The notes: a model not told the origin generated them from the letters alone. A stretch of 6,871 nucleotides of DNA from CAYZJB01 sp964602985 (GCA_964602985.1 CAZRTJ010000047.1:1-6871); one strand, 5' to 3'. Counted from the first letter of the stretch, positions 1 through 6,835 are shown. Numbers and translations: made by a program.

Positions 1-40
1 CTTCGGTGGCGGTCTTCATCGAGACGGCGATGTCCAGATG
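1..40. repeat. 40-bp block identical to 4039-4078 (paralogue repeat at window edge)
   Basis: The first 40 bases of the window are identical to 4039-4078, both encoding the start of the SpoIIE domain (HLDIAVSMKTATE). The match stops at base 41, where the two genes diverge. Its left limit is unknown because the window ends there. Shorter matches elsewhere in the paralogues, such as 29 bases at 284-312 and 4322-4350, show that the membrane-to-phosphatase part is the most conserved at DNA level. Confidence 0.9.
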
Positions 41-2650
41 ATCGAGTTTTGGAATTTCTTTCGGCAACATCGAAAGCTGCAACTGACGGGCTTCTTCCAG
101 CTCTTCGGATTTCCGTCGGTTTTCTATTTCAACGACTTGTGCCTGAGCCTCCGCTGCCTTGGCTTGCGCTTCTGCCGCTTGTGCGCGAAGCCGGGATTCT
201 TTGATTTGCGCGTTTTTCAATTTCCGGTTCAATTCAAATCGTCTCACGCCGTACAGTGATGCAAGGATCGCCAGCCCGTACAGACTATACGCCCACCACG
301 TCTTCCACGGCGGAGGTGTGATGAGGATTCGAACCGATGTACCTTCTTCATTCCATACGCCGTCGTGATTGGAGCCCTTCACACGAAACACATACTCACC
401 ATGGTCAAGATTGGTGTACGTGGCTTCGTGCTTGGTTCCGGCGTATATCCAATCACGATCGAATCCCTCCAGCTTATACGAGTATTGATTCTTCTCCGAG
501 GCTGAGTAACTCAATGCCGCAAATTCGAGGGAAAAAACATTCTCATCATAATTGAATACCAGATTCGTCGGTTCCGCGAAACCCCACGGCAGGGGAACCG
601 GCTTATTGAATTTTTTCAAGCCCGTGATGAAGACCGGCGGGATGTAAGGATCATCGCGAATGCTGTCGGGATGGAATTCATTAAAACCCTTCGCGCCGCC
701 AAAGAACATGCGTCCGTCCTTCGACTTGAAAAAACCGCCAAGCATAAATTCCTTTGACTGCAAGCCGTCCGATACGTCATAATTCCGAAAGATGACAGGC
801 GTCGAGTCGGTCGGGGGAGTGAATTTCGATATGCCGCTGTGAGTACTCAGCCAGAGATTGCCGTGGTCGTCTTCCAAAATACCGTACACAACATTATCCG
901 GTAAGCCGTCCACCTCGCGATACCAGGTGAACTCCTCCGTCGCCCGATCAAATTTATTCAGACCGCCGGGCGTGCCAATCCACAAAACTCCGGATTTATC
1001 TTCATATATGGTATAAGTGTGGTTATCACTCAGGCTGGATGGATTGTGCGGATCGTGTTTGTAGGCTTTGAATTTCTTCGTAGATGGGTCAAATCTGTTC
1101 AGTCCGCCGCCACTTGTACCGATCCAAAAGACCCCGGACCGATCTTCTAAGATGGAAAAAACTCCCATCTGATACTGTGTAGGATCGACTTCGTACGCTG
1201 CAATAACCTTTCCCGCTATCGGGTCAAATTGGATGATCAGCCCGGGGATTTGCGTGCCGATCCAAAGATAACCCTGTCTATCCTCACACAAAGCCATCAA
1301 CCAGTAAGCGCCTATGTCGATTGACTCAAGCTTCCCTGTTTGCCGATCCAGTTTTTTCAAGCCATCGCCGAATGTCGCCAGCCACAGGGCTCCGTTTTTG
1401 TCCTCATGGATCGAGGAAACAAACATTCTGTTCAAATTGTAATCATTTTCAGTTTTCAACCTTTGGGCTACCCCGCTGTTTTTGTCGTGGCCCCAGCGAC
1501 TTAATCCGGAAGTAGTGCCAATCCACAGACTGCCGTCTGAATCTTCACAAATGCTCCTGGCCCATGAACTCGTCCATTTTAGACGATCTTTTGCAGAGTC
1601 CGGCGTACTGTAAACACCCAGATGAGCAGCTCTAAATTTTTCGAGCCGTCGGTCCCATAGAGTGAGGGCTCCGGAAGCTGTGCCAATCCAAATCACACCC
1701 GCTTTGTCTTCGTAGAGCGCTTGAGCCGGGGCGGCGCCAATTCTTTCCGGTTGATCAGGATGCTGTTTAAAAGTCTTGAATGTTTCAGTCTTGCGGTCAA
1801 AATGATATATTGCCTTGCCAGTACTAATCCAGAGCGTACCGAACCTGTCCTCATGAATCGCGTCGACGACATTGCCGTATGGATCGGCGGGGTCGGGTTT
1901 GTATGTTTTGACTGTTTCATTTGCCCGGTCAAAAACACGAAGACCGCCATGAGTGCCAAACCATAATGCGCCCAGCTTGTCTTCATAAATGCAGGTAACC
2001 CACCAATGGCCGTATGTGCGGAACGTTTCTGTGATCGGATCGAATCTATTCAGTCCATTCACTGTTCCAATCCACAACACGCCCGTCCTGTCTTCGTAGA
2101 TTGATAAAACAAAGTTATAACTGATGCTGGCAGGATTTGTGTCATCATGCTTGTAGGTCTTGAATTGTCCCGTCATGCGGTCCAGTTTACACAATCCATC
2201 ACCGAGCATTGCCACCCACAAATTGCCGGATTTGTCCTCGTAAACGGAGTGGACAACGTTGCTGCTGATGCTGTGCGGATCATCAGGGTTATATTTGAAG
2301 GCTTTAAATGTCATGGTGCGTCGGTCGAGTCGATTTAATCCACCACCGTATGTGCCGATCCACAGCGTTCCCGCCCTATCCTCATAGATGGATACGACCC
2401 GGTTATATGAAAGTGACTGGGTATCTCCCGGAACACTCTTGAATACCCGAAACGTGTGACCATCGTAGAGATTTACGCCGTCCATCGTCCCGAACCACAT
2501 AAATCCTTTGCTGTCCTGAAGAATGCTGTGCACTACGCTGTGAGACAGACCGTCCTCGGTCGTGAGATGCCTGACTTTGATGTCCTGCGATTGAGCAAGA
2601 ACGCTGGATGCCGCGAGGAAGGAAACCAAAACTCTGGTCAGAAGATTCAT
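1..2650 (-). CDS. Beta-propeller sensor with SpoIIE-type phosphatase (paralogue 1, 3' end outside window)
   Basis: The frame is open for 883 codons from ATG at 2650 to the left edge, with no frameshift or stop. It predicts a membrane sensor that binds a signal outside the cytoplasm and controls a cytoplasmic serine phosphatase. Visible in order: a signal peptide (MNLLTR, a hydrophobic stretch, then VLAQSQ); 14 propeller motifs of the type EDxxGxLWIGT, enough for two seven-bladed propellers; a Y_Y_Y domain at about 715-780; a membrane helix starting at W785-W786; a coiled coil at about 803-858 (AEAQAKAAEAQA); then the SpoIIE entry motif (QLQLSMLPKEIP), where the window ends. The catalytic motifs are not seen. 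The units are well diverged, unlike those of the paralogue at 3257-6784. Start choice: 2650 gives a normal signal peptide. In-frame ATGs at 2680 and 2713 are alternatives, and 2713 has AAGG nine bases upstream. No histidine kinase is present. Confidence 0.93.
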   Translation of the reverse strand, partial: MNLLTRVLVSFLAASSVLAQSQDIKVRHLTTEDGLSHSVVHSILQDSKGFMWFGTMDGVNLYDGHTFRVFKSVPGDTQSLSYNRVVSIYEDRAGTLWIGTYGGGLNRLDRRTMTFKAFKYNPDDPHSISSNVVHSVYEDKSGNLWVAMLGDGLCKLDRMTGQFKTYKHDDTNPASISYNFVLSIYEDRTGVLWIGTVNGLNRFDPITETFRTYGHWWVTCIYEDKLGALWFGTHGGLRVFDRANETVKTYKPDPADPYGNVVDAIHEDRFGTLWISTGKAIYHFDRKTETFKTFKQHPDQPERIGAAPAQALYEDKAGVIWIGTASGALTLWDRRLEKFRAAHLGVYSTPDSAKDRLKWTSSWARSICEDSDGSLWIGTTSGLSRWGHDKNSGVAQRLKTENDYNLNRMFVSSIHEDKNGALWLATFGDGLKKLDRQTGKLESIDIGAYWLMALCEDRQGYLWIGTQIPGLIIQFDPIAGKVIAAYEVDPTQYQMGVFSILEDRSGVFWIGTSGGGLNRFDPSTKKFKAYKHDPHNPSSLSDNHTYTIYEDKSGVLWIGTPGGLNKFDRATEEFTWYREVDGLPDNVVYGILEDDHGNLWLSTHSGISKFTPPTDSTPVIFRNYDVSDGLQSKEFMLGGFFKSKDGRMFFGGAKGFNEFHPDSIRDDPYIPPVFITGLKKFNKPVPLPWGFAEPTNLVFNYDENVFSLEFAALSYSASEKNQYSYKLEGFDRDWIYAGTKHEATYTNLDHGEYVFRVKGSNHDGVWNEEGTSVRILITPPPWKTWWAYSLYGLAILASLYGVRRFELNRKLKNAQIKESRLRAQAAEAQAKAAEAQAQVVEIENRRKSEELEEARQLQLSMLPKEIPKLDHLDIAVSMKTATE

Positions 2651-2748
2651 TGCATGTTCAATGCTTGTTTGACTCGCCATGCGTGTGAATTTTGCGTTGC
2701 AACTCGCTGACATTTATTCTTACCTTCGAATCAAGAAACGGAGCGAGT
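2651..2748. promoter_or_regulatory. Divergent intergenic region between paralogue 1 and the small operon
   Basis: These 98 bases must hold the promoters of both the minus-strand sensor gene and the plus-strand small operon, unless the promoters lie inside the genes. On the plus strand GAATTTTG at 2687-2694 resembles the Bacteroidota -7 box (TAnnTTTG), with a TTG at 2665-2667 nineteen bases before it. TTGACT at 2669-2674 resembles a sigma-70 -35 box but has no good -10 at the right distance. If the sensor gene really starts at 2713, only 35 bases remain. The promoter boxes are weak matches and the assignment is tentative. Confidence 0.3.
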
Positions 2749-2949
2749 ATGAATTACATTCAAATCCCAAAAGAGCATAATGCCAAGGGTTTCTATGTTC
2801 TCATTCGTCAAAGCGCGCTCCTGGGACCTATTCAGTGTTTTCCTCAGGACACATATTTGGTCAACGCTGATCACATGGAGATGCTCAAGCAACACAAGAT
2901 TCCCTTCACAATCCTCTCCTCTCAGCATCTGAGTATTCAAACTCCTTAA
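2749..2949 (+). CDS. Small protein of unknown function, 66 aa (first gene of two-gene operon)
   Basis: I do not recognise a named family. The protein begins MNYIQIPKEHNAKGFYVLIR and ends SSQHLSIQTP. It has no signal peptide or membrane segment and looks like a small cytoplasmic protein: a strand-like start, a middle stretch (DTYLVNADHMEMLKQHKIPF) that reads as strand, helix, then strand, and a polar tail. The ATG at 2749 has GGAG at 2740-2743, five bases upstream, the clearest ribosome binding site in the window. A longer reading from TTG at 2692 lacks such support. Its TAA stop shares its last base with the ATG of the next gene, so the two are very probably co-transcribed and translationally coupled. 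The size and pairing recall toxin-antitoxin or small regulator modules, but nothing in the sequence shows toxin or antitoxin activity. Confidence 0.75.
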   Translation: MNYIQIPKEHNAKGFYVLIRQSALLGPIQCFPQDTYLVNADHMEMLKQHKIPFTILSSQHLSIQTP

Positions 2950-3263
2950 TGACCAAAGTCGAAATCTATCTGCCATTCACGTACAATGACGGCTCATTGA
3001 TTGAGATTGAAAAATTTGAAGAAGTTCAGCATGAACTTATTTCGATGTTTGGCGCTTTCACTGCGAGCTCCTTGTTGGCGCCCTATAAAGGCGTTTGGAA
3101 ATATGGCGGAGTCGAATATCGAGACGATATCGTTATTTTCCATGTCGTGACTCCCGGAGACCAACAGACAGACGAATTCTTCAAATCCTACAAAGAAACT
3201 CTCAAAGAACGTTTCAGACAACTCGATGTCCTGATCACGAAGCAAATCATTCAAACTTACTGA
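2949..3263 (+). CDS. Conserved-looking hypothetical protein, 104 aa (second gene of two-gene operon)
   Basis: This is a soluble protein with no signal peptide or membrane helix. The predicted order of elements is strand (KVEIYLPF), helix (IEKFEEVQHELISMFG), strand (GVWKYGG), strand (DDIVIFHVVTP), and a long charged helix (FFKSYKETLKERFRQL) leading into a last strand-like tail (DVLITKQIIQTY). This is compatible with a small ferredoxin-like alpha/beta fold. From memory, similar proteins with a YLP...NDG start and a KERFRQ...I end occur as uncharacterised proteins in many bacteria; this was not checked here. The ATG overlaps the TAA of the preceding gene by one base (TAATG), and no good ribosome binding site is seen, so translation probably depends on coupling. 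The 3' end overlaps the convergent sensor gene by 7 bp, with the two stop codons separated by one base. Function is unknown. Confidence 0.82.
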   Translation: MTKVEIYLPFTYNDGSLIEIEKFEEVQHELISMFGAFTASSLLAPYKGVWKYGGVEYRDDIVIFHVVTPGDQQTDEFFKSYKETLKERFRQLDVLITKQIIQTY

Positions 3264-6200
3264 CCAGTTACCCTCACCACCAGCACCGTCATATCATCGA
3301 CCAGGGCGCGGCCGTTGGACCAGTTATTCGCGGCGAGGTGGAGGCGGTCGAGGAGGGCGTGTGCACGACCAACCTCCCCCCTGCCCCCCTCCTTGGCAAG
3401 GAGGGGGATAGAGGGGGTGGTTCGCAAGGAGGGGGGCAGGGGGGAGGTTGTGCTGCACGCCTTCTCGAAGATCTCCATCGCTCTTTCATATCCTAACGTC
3501 TCTCCCGTATCATTCGTCAATTCCGGGAATCCGTCGCTCATGAAGAGGATCGTATCGCCGGTGCGTAATTCCACTTCTCTTTCCTGATACTCGACGTTGC
3601 GCATTGCGCCGAGGGGCAGAGCTTTGATCAGGATTTCGTCTACGCGTTTCTCGGCATGTCTGTAGATCAGCGCCGGCGGCATCGCGGCGGAGGAGAGATG
3701 CAACCTCACCGTCCGTTCTTCATTCTCGGGAACCTCTTCCTTTCCCCCTCCTTGCAAACCACCCCCTGTCCCCCTCCTTACCAAGGAGGGGGTAGGGGGA
3801 GGTTGTATCCTCGCCATCATCAAACACATCGACAGCCTCGACAGATGCATGTCCTTGATACATCGGGACATTTCCGATAACGTCACAGCGACACCATTGC
3901 TTGCTGCATACGCATTGAACAGCCCCTTGACGGTTGACACCATGTGTCCGGCTTTGAGTCCGTGGCCAGTGGCATCGCCGAGCACGATCGTCAGCGTCCC
4001 GTCCGCGGAGAGGTGGAAGTCATAATAATCGCCGCCGACTTCGGTGGCGGTCTTCATCGAGACGGCGATGTCCAGATGGGGGAGTGTCGGAATTTCTCTT
4101 GGAAGCATAGAGAGTTGCAATTGGCGGGCTTCTTCGAGTTCGGCCGCGCGTCTCTGATTTTCGACCTCAATAATTTGCGCCTGAGCTTCCGCAGCTTTCG
4201 CCTGGGCCTCAGCTGCTTGCGCTCTCAATTCGGATTCTTTGAGACGTGTATTTTTACGCTCCCGATTTAACTCAAATCGCCGTGCGCCATAGAGAAATCC
4301 TACAAGCGCGATTCCATAAAGGCTATACGCCCACCACGTCTTCCACGGCGGGGGAGTGATCGTGATTTTCAGCGACGTGCCCTCTTCATTCCACACGCCG
4401 TCGTGATTGGAGCCTTTTACTTGGAATGTGTAAGTACCGGGGTCCAGATTTGTGTATGTCGCGAATCGCCGTTTGGCAGATACGTAGTTCCACTCTTTGT
4501 CAAAGCCTTCTAACTTGTAGGCGTATTGATTTTTCATGGATTGCACAAAGTCTAAAGCTGCGAATGACAATGTGAAAACGTCTTCACGATATGACAAGAT
4601 GAGTTCATCGGACTCCGTGATCGACACAGGCAAGGTAAAACCGCCAACGCTTATTCCGGGCTCTGCAGGTTTATTGAATATTTCAAGCGCCGTAATTACG
4701 ATGGGCGGCACGTTGGGATCGTCCCGAATACTGTCCGGATGAAAAACTGTGAATCCATAAATCCCTCCGAAATACATCCGTCCGTCGGCGCCTTTGAAAT
4801 AGGCCCCCTGATTAAATTCGTTGTCCAGCAGTCCATCGGTTACATCGTAATTACGGAACGTCATGGTCGAAGCACGAAGTTGCGACAGGCCATTGTTTGT
4901 GCTCACCCACAAGTCACCGTGATTATCTTCCAGAATTCCCCACACAACATCATGGGCGAGCCCGTCCTTTTGACGATATGAGGTAAAGCTCTGCCGAACC
5001 GCGTCAAAGAGATTCAGACCGCCATTCGTTCCCACCCACAGCCGTCCCTCATGATCTTCATAAGTTGAAAAGACAGTATCATTCGACAACGAGGAGGGAT
5101 TCTGCGGATCGTTCTTGAATGATTGAAATGTTTTGGTCTTTGAATCATAAAGATTCAGACCGCCATTCGTTCCCACCCAGAGCCGTCCCTCGCGATCTTC
5201 ATAAATTGACCAGACGGTATCATGCGACAATGAGGAGGAGTTCTTTGGATCATTCTTGAAAGATTGAAACGTTTTGGTCTTTGCGTCAAAGAGGTTCAGT
5301 CCGCCCCCGGTTCCCACCCAGAGCCGTCCCTCGCGATCTTCGTAAATTGACCTGACGGAATTATTCGACAACGAGGAGGGGTTCTGCGGATCATTCTTGA
5401 AAGATTGAAACGTTTTGGTCTTTGCGTCAAAGAGGTTCAGCCCCCCGCCCCGCGTTCCTACCCACAGTCGTCCCTCGTGATCTTCGCAAATTGACGTTAC
5501 TAAATTATTCGACAACGAGAAGGGATTCTGCGGATCATTCTTGAAAGATTGAAACGTTTTGGTTTTGGTGTCAAAGAGATTCAGACCCGAAGTACCGGCA
5601 GCCTCCCTAAAGTCGCCGGTTCCTACCCACAGCCGGCCCTGATGATCTTCGTAAATTGACGAGACAATCCACAAGGAGGACGGATTCTTCGGATCACTCG
5701 TGAATGATTGAAACGCTTTGGTCTTTGAGTCGAAGAGGTTCAGGCCCCTGCTCCGCGTTCCCACCCACAGCCGCCCTGCGCGATCCTGATAAGCGGACGG
5801 GACGTAATTATCTGACAAAGAGGAGGAGTTCTGCGGATCATTCTTGAACGATTGAAACGTTTTAGTCTTTGCGTCAAAGAGGTTCAGCCCCCCTCCAACA
5901 GTTCCCACCCAAAGATGGCCCTCGCGATATTCGCAAATTGACGTTACAAAATTATTCGACAATGAGGAAGGATTCTGCGGATTATTCTTGAAAGATTCAA
6001 ATGTTCTGGTCTTTGAATCAAAGAGATTCAGCCCCCCGCCCCACGTTCCTACCCACAGTCGTCCCTCGTGATCTTCGCAAATTGACGTTACTAAATTATT
6101 CGACAACGAGAAGGGATTCTTCGGATCATTCTTGAAAGCCTGAAATGTTTTCGTCTTTGAATCAAAGAGATTCAGACCCCCGCCCCCCGTCCCTACCCAC

Positions 6201-6784
6201 AGTCGTCCCTCATGATCTCCATAAATTGAATTAACAGTATTATTCGACAACGAGGAGGGGTTCTGCGGATCATTCTTGAAAGATTGAAATGTCTTGGTCT
6301 TTGAATCAAAGAGATTCAGACCACCATTCGTTCCCACCCACAGCCGTCCCTCATGATCTTCGTAAATTCGACCGACAGCATTATTCGACAACGAGGAGGG
6401 GTTCTGCGGATCATTCTTGAAAGACTCAAATGTTTTGGTCTTTGAATCAAAGAGATTCAGACCACCACTCGTTCCCACCCACAGCCGTCCCTCATGATCT
6501 TCGTAAATTGACCAGACCCAATTATTCGACAATGAGTAGGGATTCTGCGGATCGTTGCGGAAAACGGTAACGCTGTAACCGTCATATCTGTTGAGTCCTC
6601 CGTTGGTTCCAAACCACATGAATCCTTTGCTGTCCTGAAGAATGGGCTGCACTGTGTTGTGAGACAGACCGTCCTCGGTTGTGAGATGGCTGAATTTGAT
6701 GTCCTGCGACTGCACGGGCACGCCGCACGCAACGAATAGGAAGAATGCGAGTTGCCAAACCACCGTACATCTGAATCGACCCAT
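3257..6784 (-). CDS. Beta-propeller sensor with SpoIIE-type serine phosphatase (paralogue 2, complete)
   Basis: Residue numbers count from the longest in-frame start, GTG at 6859 (1200 codons). I place the start at ATG 6784 (residue 26) because it gives a standard signal peptide (MGRFR, hydrophobic stretch, VPVQSQ) matching paralogue 1. GTG 6859 lies in a palindromic repeat. ATG 6826 is another option. Domains: 14 propeller units at about 55-710, with repeat tryptophans at 82, 127, 174, 221, 269, 317, 365, 411, 466, 514, 561, 608 and 651 and a final MYFGG; Y_Y_Y domain at about 755-835; membrane helix 842-858; coiled coil 860-915; SpoIIE/PP2C phosphatase 917-1197. Its metal-binding motifs are all present: GGDYYD 942-947, GDATGHG 961-967, SDG 1108-1110 and DDMT 1188-1191. 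Two palindromic elements encode extra loops at about 1019-1040 and 1137-1164. The probable substrate is a phosphorylated STAS-type antagonist; none is encoded here. Confidence 0.96.
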   Translation of the reverse strand: MGRFRCTVVWQLAFFLFVACGVPVQSQDIKFSHLTTEDGLSHNTVQPILQDSKGFMWFGTNGGLNRYDGYSVTVFRNDPQNPYSLSNNWVWSIYEDHEGRLWVGTSGGLNLFDSKTKTFESFKNDPQNPSSLSNNAVGRIYEDHEGRLWVGTNGGLNLFDSKTKTFQSFKNDPQNPSSLSNNTVNSIYGDHEGRLWVGTGGGGLNLFDSKTKTFQAFKNDPKNPFSLSNNLVTSICEDHEGRLWVGTWGGGLNLFDSKTRTFESFKNNPQNPSSLSNNFVTSICEYREGHLWVGTVGGGLNLFDAKTKTFQSFKNDPQNSSSLSDNYVPSAYQDRAGRLWVGTRSRGLNLFDSKTKAFQSFTSDPKNPSSLWIVSSIYEDHQGRLWVGTGDFREAAGTSGLNLFDTKTKTFQSFKNDPQNPFSLSNNLVTSICEDHEGRLWVGTRGGGLNLFDAKTKTFQSFKNDPQNPSSLSNNSVRSIYEDREGRLWVGTGGGLNLFDAKTKTFQSFKNDPKNSSSLSHDTVWSIYEDREGRLWVGTNGGLNLYDSKTKTFQSFKNDPQNPSSLSNDTVFSTYEDHEGRLWVGTNGGLNLFDAVRQSFTSYRQKDGLAHDVVWGILEDNHGDLWVSTNNGLSQLRASTMTFRNYDVTDGLLDNEFNQGAYFKGADGRMYFGGIYGFTVFHPDSIRDDPNVPPIVITALEIFNKPAEPGISVGGFTLPVSITESDELILSYREDVFTLSFAALDFVQSMKNQYAYKLEGFDKEWNYVSAKRRFATYTNLDPGTYTFQVKGSNHDGVWNEEGTSLKITITPPPWKTWWAYSLYGIALVGFLYGARRFELNRERKNTRLKESELRAQAAEAQAKAAEAQAQIIEVENQRRAAELEEARQLQLSMLPREIPTLPHLDIAVSMKTATEVGGDYYDFHLSADGTLTIVLGDATGHGLKAGHMVSTVKGLFNAYAASNGVAVTLSEMSRCIKDMHLSRLSMCLMMARIQPPPTPSLVRRGTGGGLQGGGKEEVPENEERTVRLHLSSAAMPPALIYRHAEKRVDEILIKALPLGAMRNVEYQEREVELRTGDTILFMSDGFPELTNDTGETLGYERAMEIFEKACSTTSPLPPSLRTTPSIPLLAKEGGRGEVGRAHALLDRLHLAANNWSNGRALVDDMTVLVVRVTGQ
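3370..3450. repeat. Palindromic C/G-rich element A inside the phosphatase gene
   Basis: A perfect 25-bp inverted repeat (3370-3394 and 3426-3450) surrounds a 31-bp centre that includes a further AAGGAGGGGG half-copy. The element spans 81 bp, a multiple of three, and encodes residues about 1137-1164 of paralogue 2, between the helix ending FEKA and the segment starting HALLDRL. It contains no stop codon in the gene's frame, and plus-strand frames across it are open too. The transcript would fold into a long hairpin, but no T-run follows, so it does not look like a classical terminator. It is probably a small dispersed, non-autonomous repeat. Copy B at 3743-3805 is related. Confidence 0.85.
3743..3805. 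repeat. Palindromic C/G-rich element B inside the phosphatase gene (inverted relative to A)
   Basis: The core is a perfect 10-bp stem, CCCCCTCCTT at 3770-3779 and AAGGAGGGGG at 3783-3792, with a 3-base loop. Imperfect outer arms lie at 3755-3769 and 3793-3805. The plus strand of B aligns with the minus strand of element A over nearly its full length, so the two copies are inverted. B lacks about 19 bp of one outer arm. It encodes residues about 1019-1040 of paralogue 2 (rich in Pro and Gly), placed between the strand ending MMARI and the strand starting VRLHLSSA, where family members usually have a short hairpin turn. Confidence 0.85.
4039..4078. repeat. 40-bp block identical to window positions 1-40
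   Basis: This is the partner of the block at 1-40, in the same orientation, inside the phosphatase domain start of paralogue 2. Confidence 0.9.
5453..5529. repeat. 77-bp perfect direct repeat, copy 1 (unit 9)
   Basis: This stretch is identical base for base to 6044-6120, exactly 591 bp (four propeller units) away. After one mismatch, 17 further bases also match. It encodes the unit junction ending in NPFSLSNNLVTSIC and running into the next LWVGT. The identity exceeds that seen between adjacent units and points to duplication or conversion of a multi-unit block. Confidence 0.93.
6044..6120. repeat. 77-bp perfect direct repeat, copy 2 (unit 5)
   Basis: This is the partner of 5453-5529, identical over 77 bases. 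It lies in propeller unit 5 of paralogue 2, four units upstream in the reading direction of the gene. Confidence 0.93.
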
Positions 6785-6835
6785 TTCGCAAAAACCTATC
6801 ACGCTCGTCGAACCGTTGATTTTCATTGATGGCAA

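Larger units (their letters stand above)
5000..6517 (-). repeat. Tandem array of eleven near-identical propeller-coding units
   Basis: Units 2 to 12 of paralogue 2 (residues about 115-620) repeat with a period of 46-48 codons (about 141-144 bp). Each reads EDHEGRLWVGT, then GGLNLFD, SKTKTFQSF, KNDPQNPSSLSNN and a short variable segment. Most units differ at only a few residues. Unit 8 is the exception: it carries an eight-residue enlargement after WVGT (GDFREAAGTSG, residues 415-425), and the linker before it has lost the SNN segment. Units 1, 13 and 14 are diverged and resemble those of paralogue 1. The array is coding, in frame throughout and not a CRISPR. Confidence 0.95.

Noticed and set aside
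1..2650. Paralogue 1 as a frameshifted pseudogene.
   Set aside because: Codon-by-codon reading from 2650 to base 1 gives one open frame with all 14 propeller motifs, the Y_Y_Y domain, the membrane helix and the coiled coil intact. Only the window edge truncates it.
2921..2933. CTCAG-CAT-CTGAG hairpin shortly before the second small gene as a translation control element.
   Set aside because: The stem is only 5 bp and lies within coding sequence. Such a hairpin is expected by chance and there is no supporting context.
2692..2948. An 85-codon version of the first small gene starting at TTG 2692.
   Set aside because: The ATG at 2749 has a well-placed GGAG. The extra 19 residues overlap the divergent upstream region, and no ribosome binding site precedes the TTG.
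3095..3587. Plus-strand open frames of 133 and 90 codons across the 3' end of paralogue 2, and a 66-codon minus-strand frame.
   Set aside because: They arise because palindromic element A has few stop codons in any frame. They are antisense or out of frame to a clearly coding phosphatase domain and have no independent protein-like features.
5000..6517. The regular repeats as a CRISPR array.
   Set aside because: The period is about 141-144 bp, the whole unit is repeated with no unique spacers, and the reading frame is open throughout with propeller motifs.
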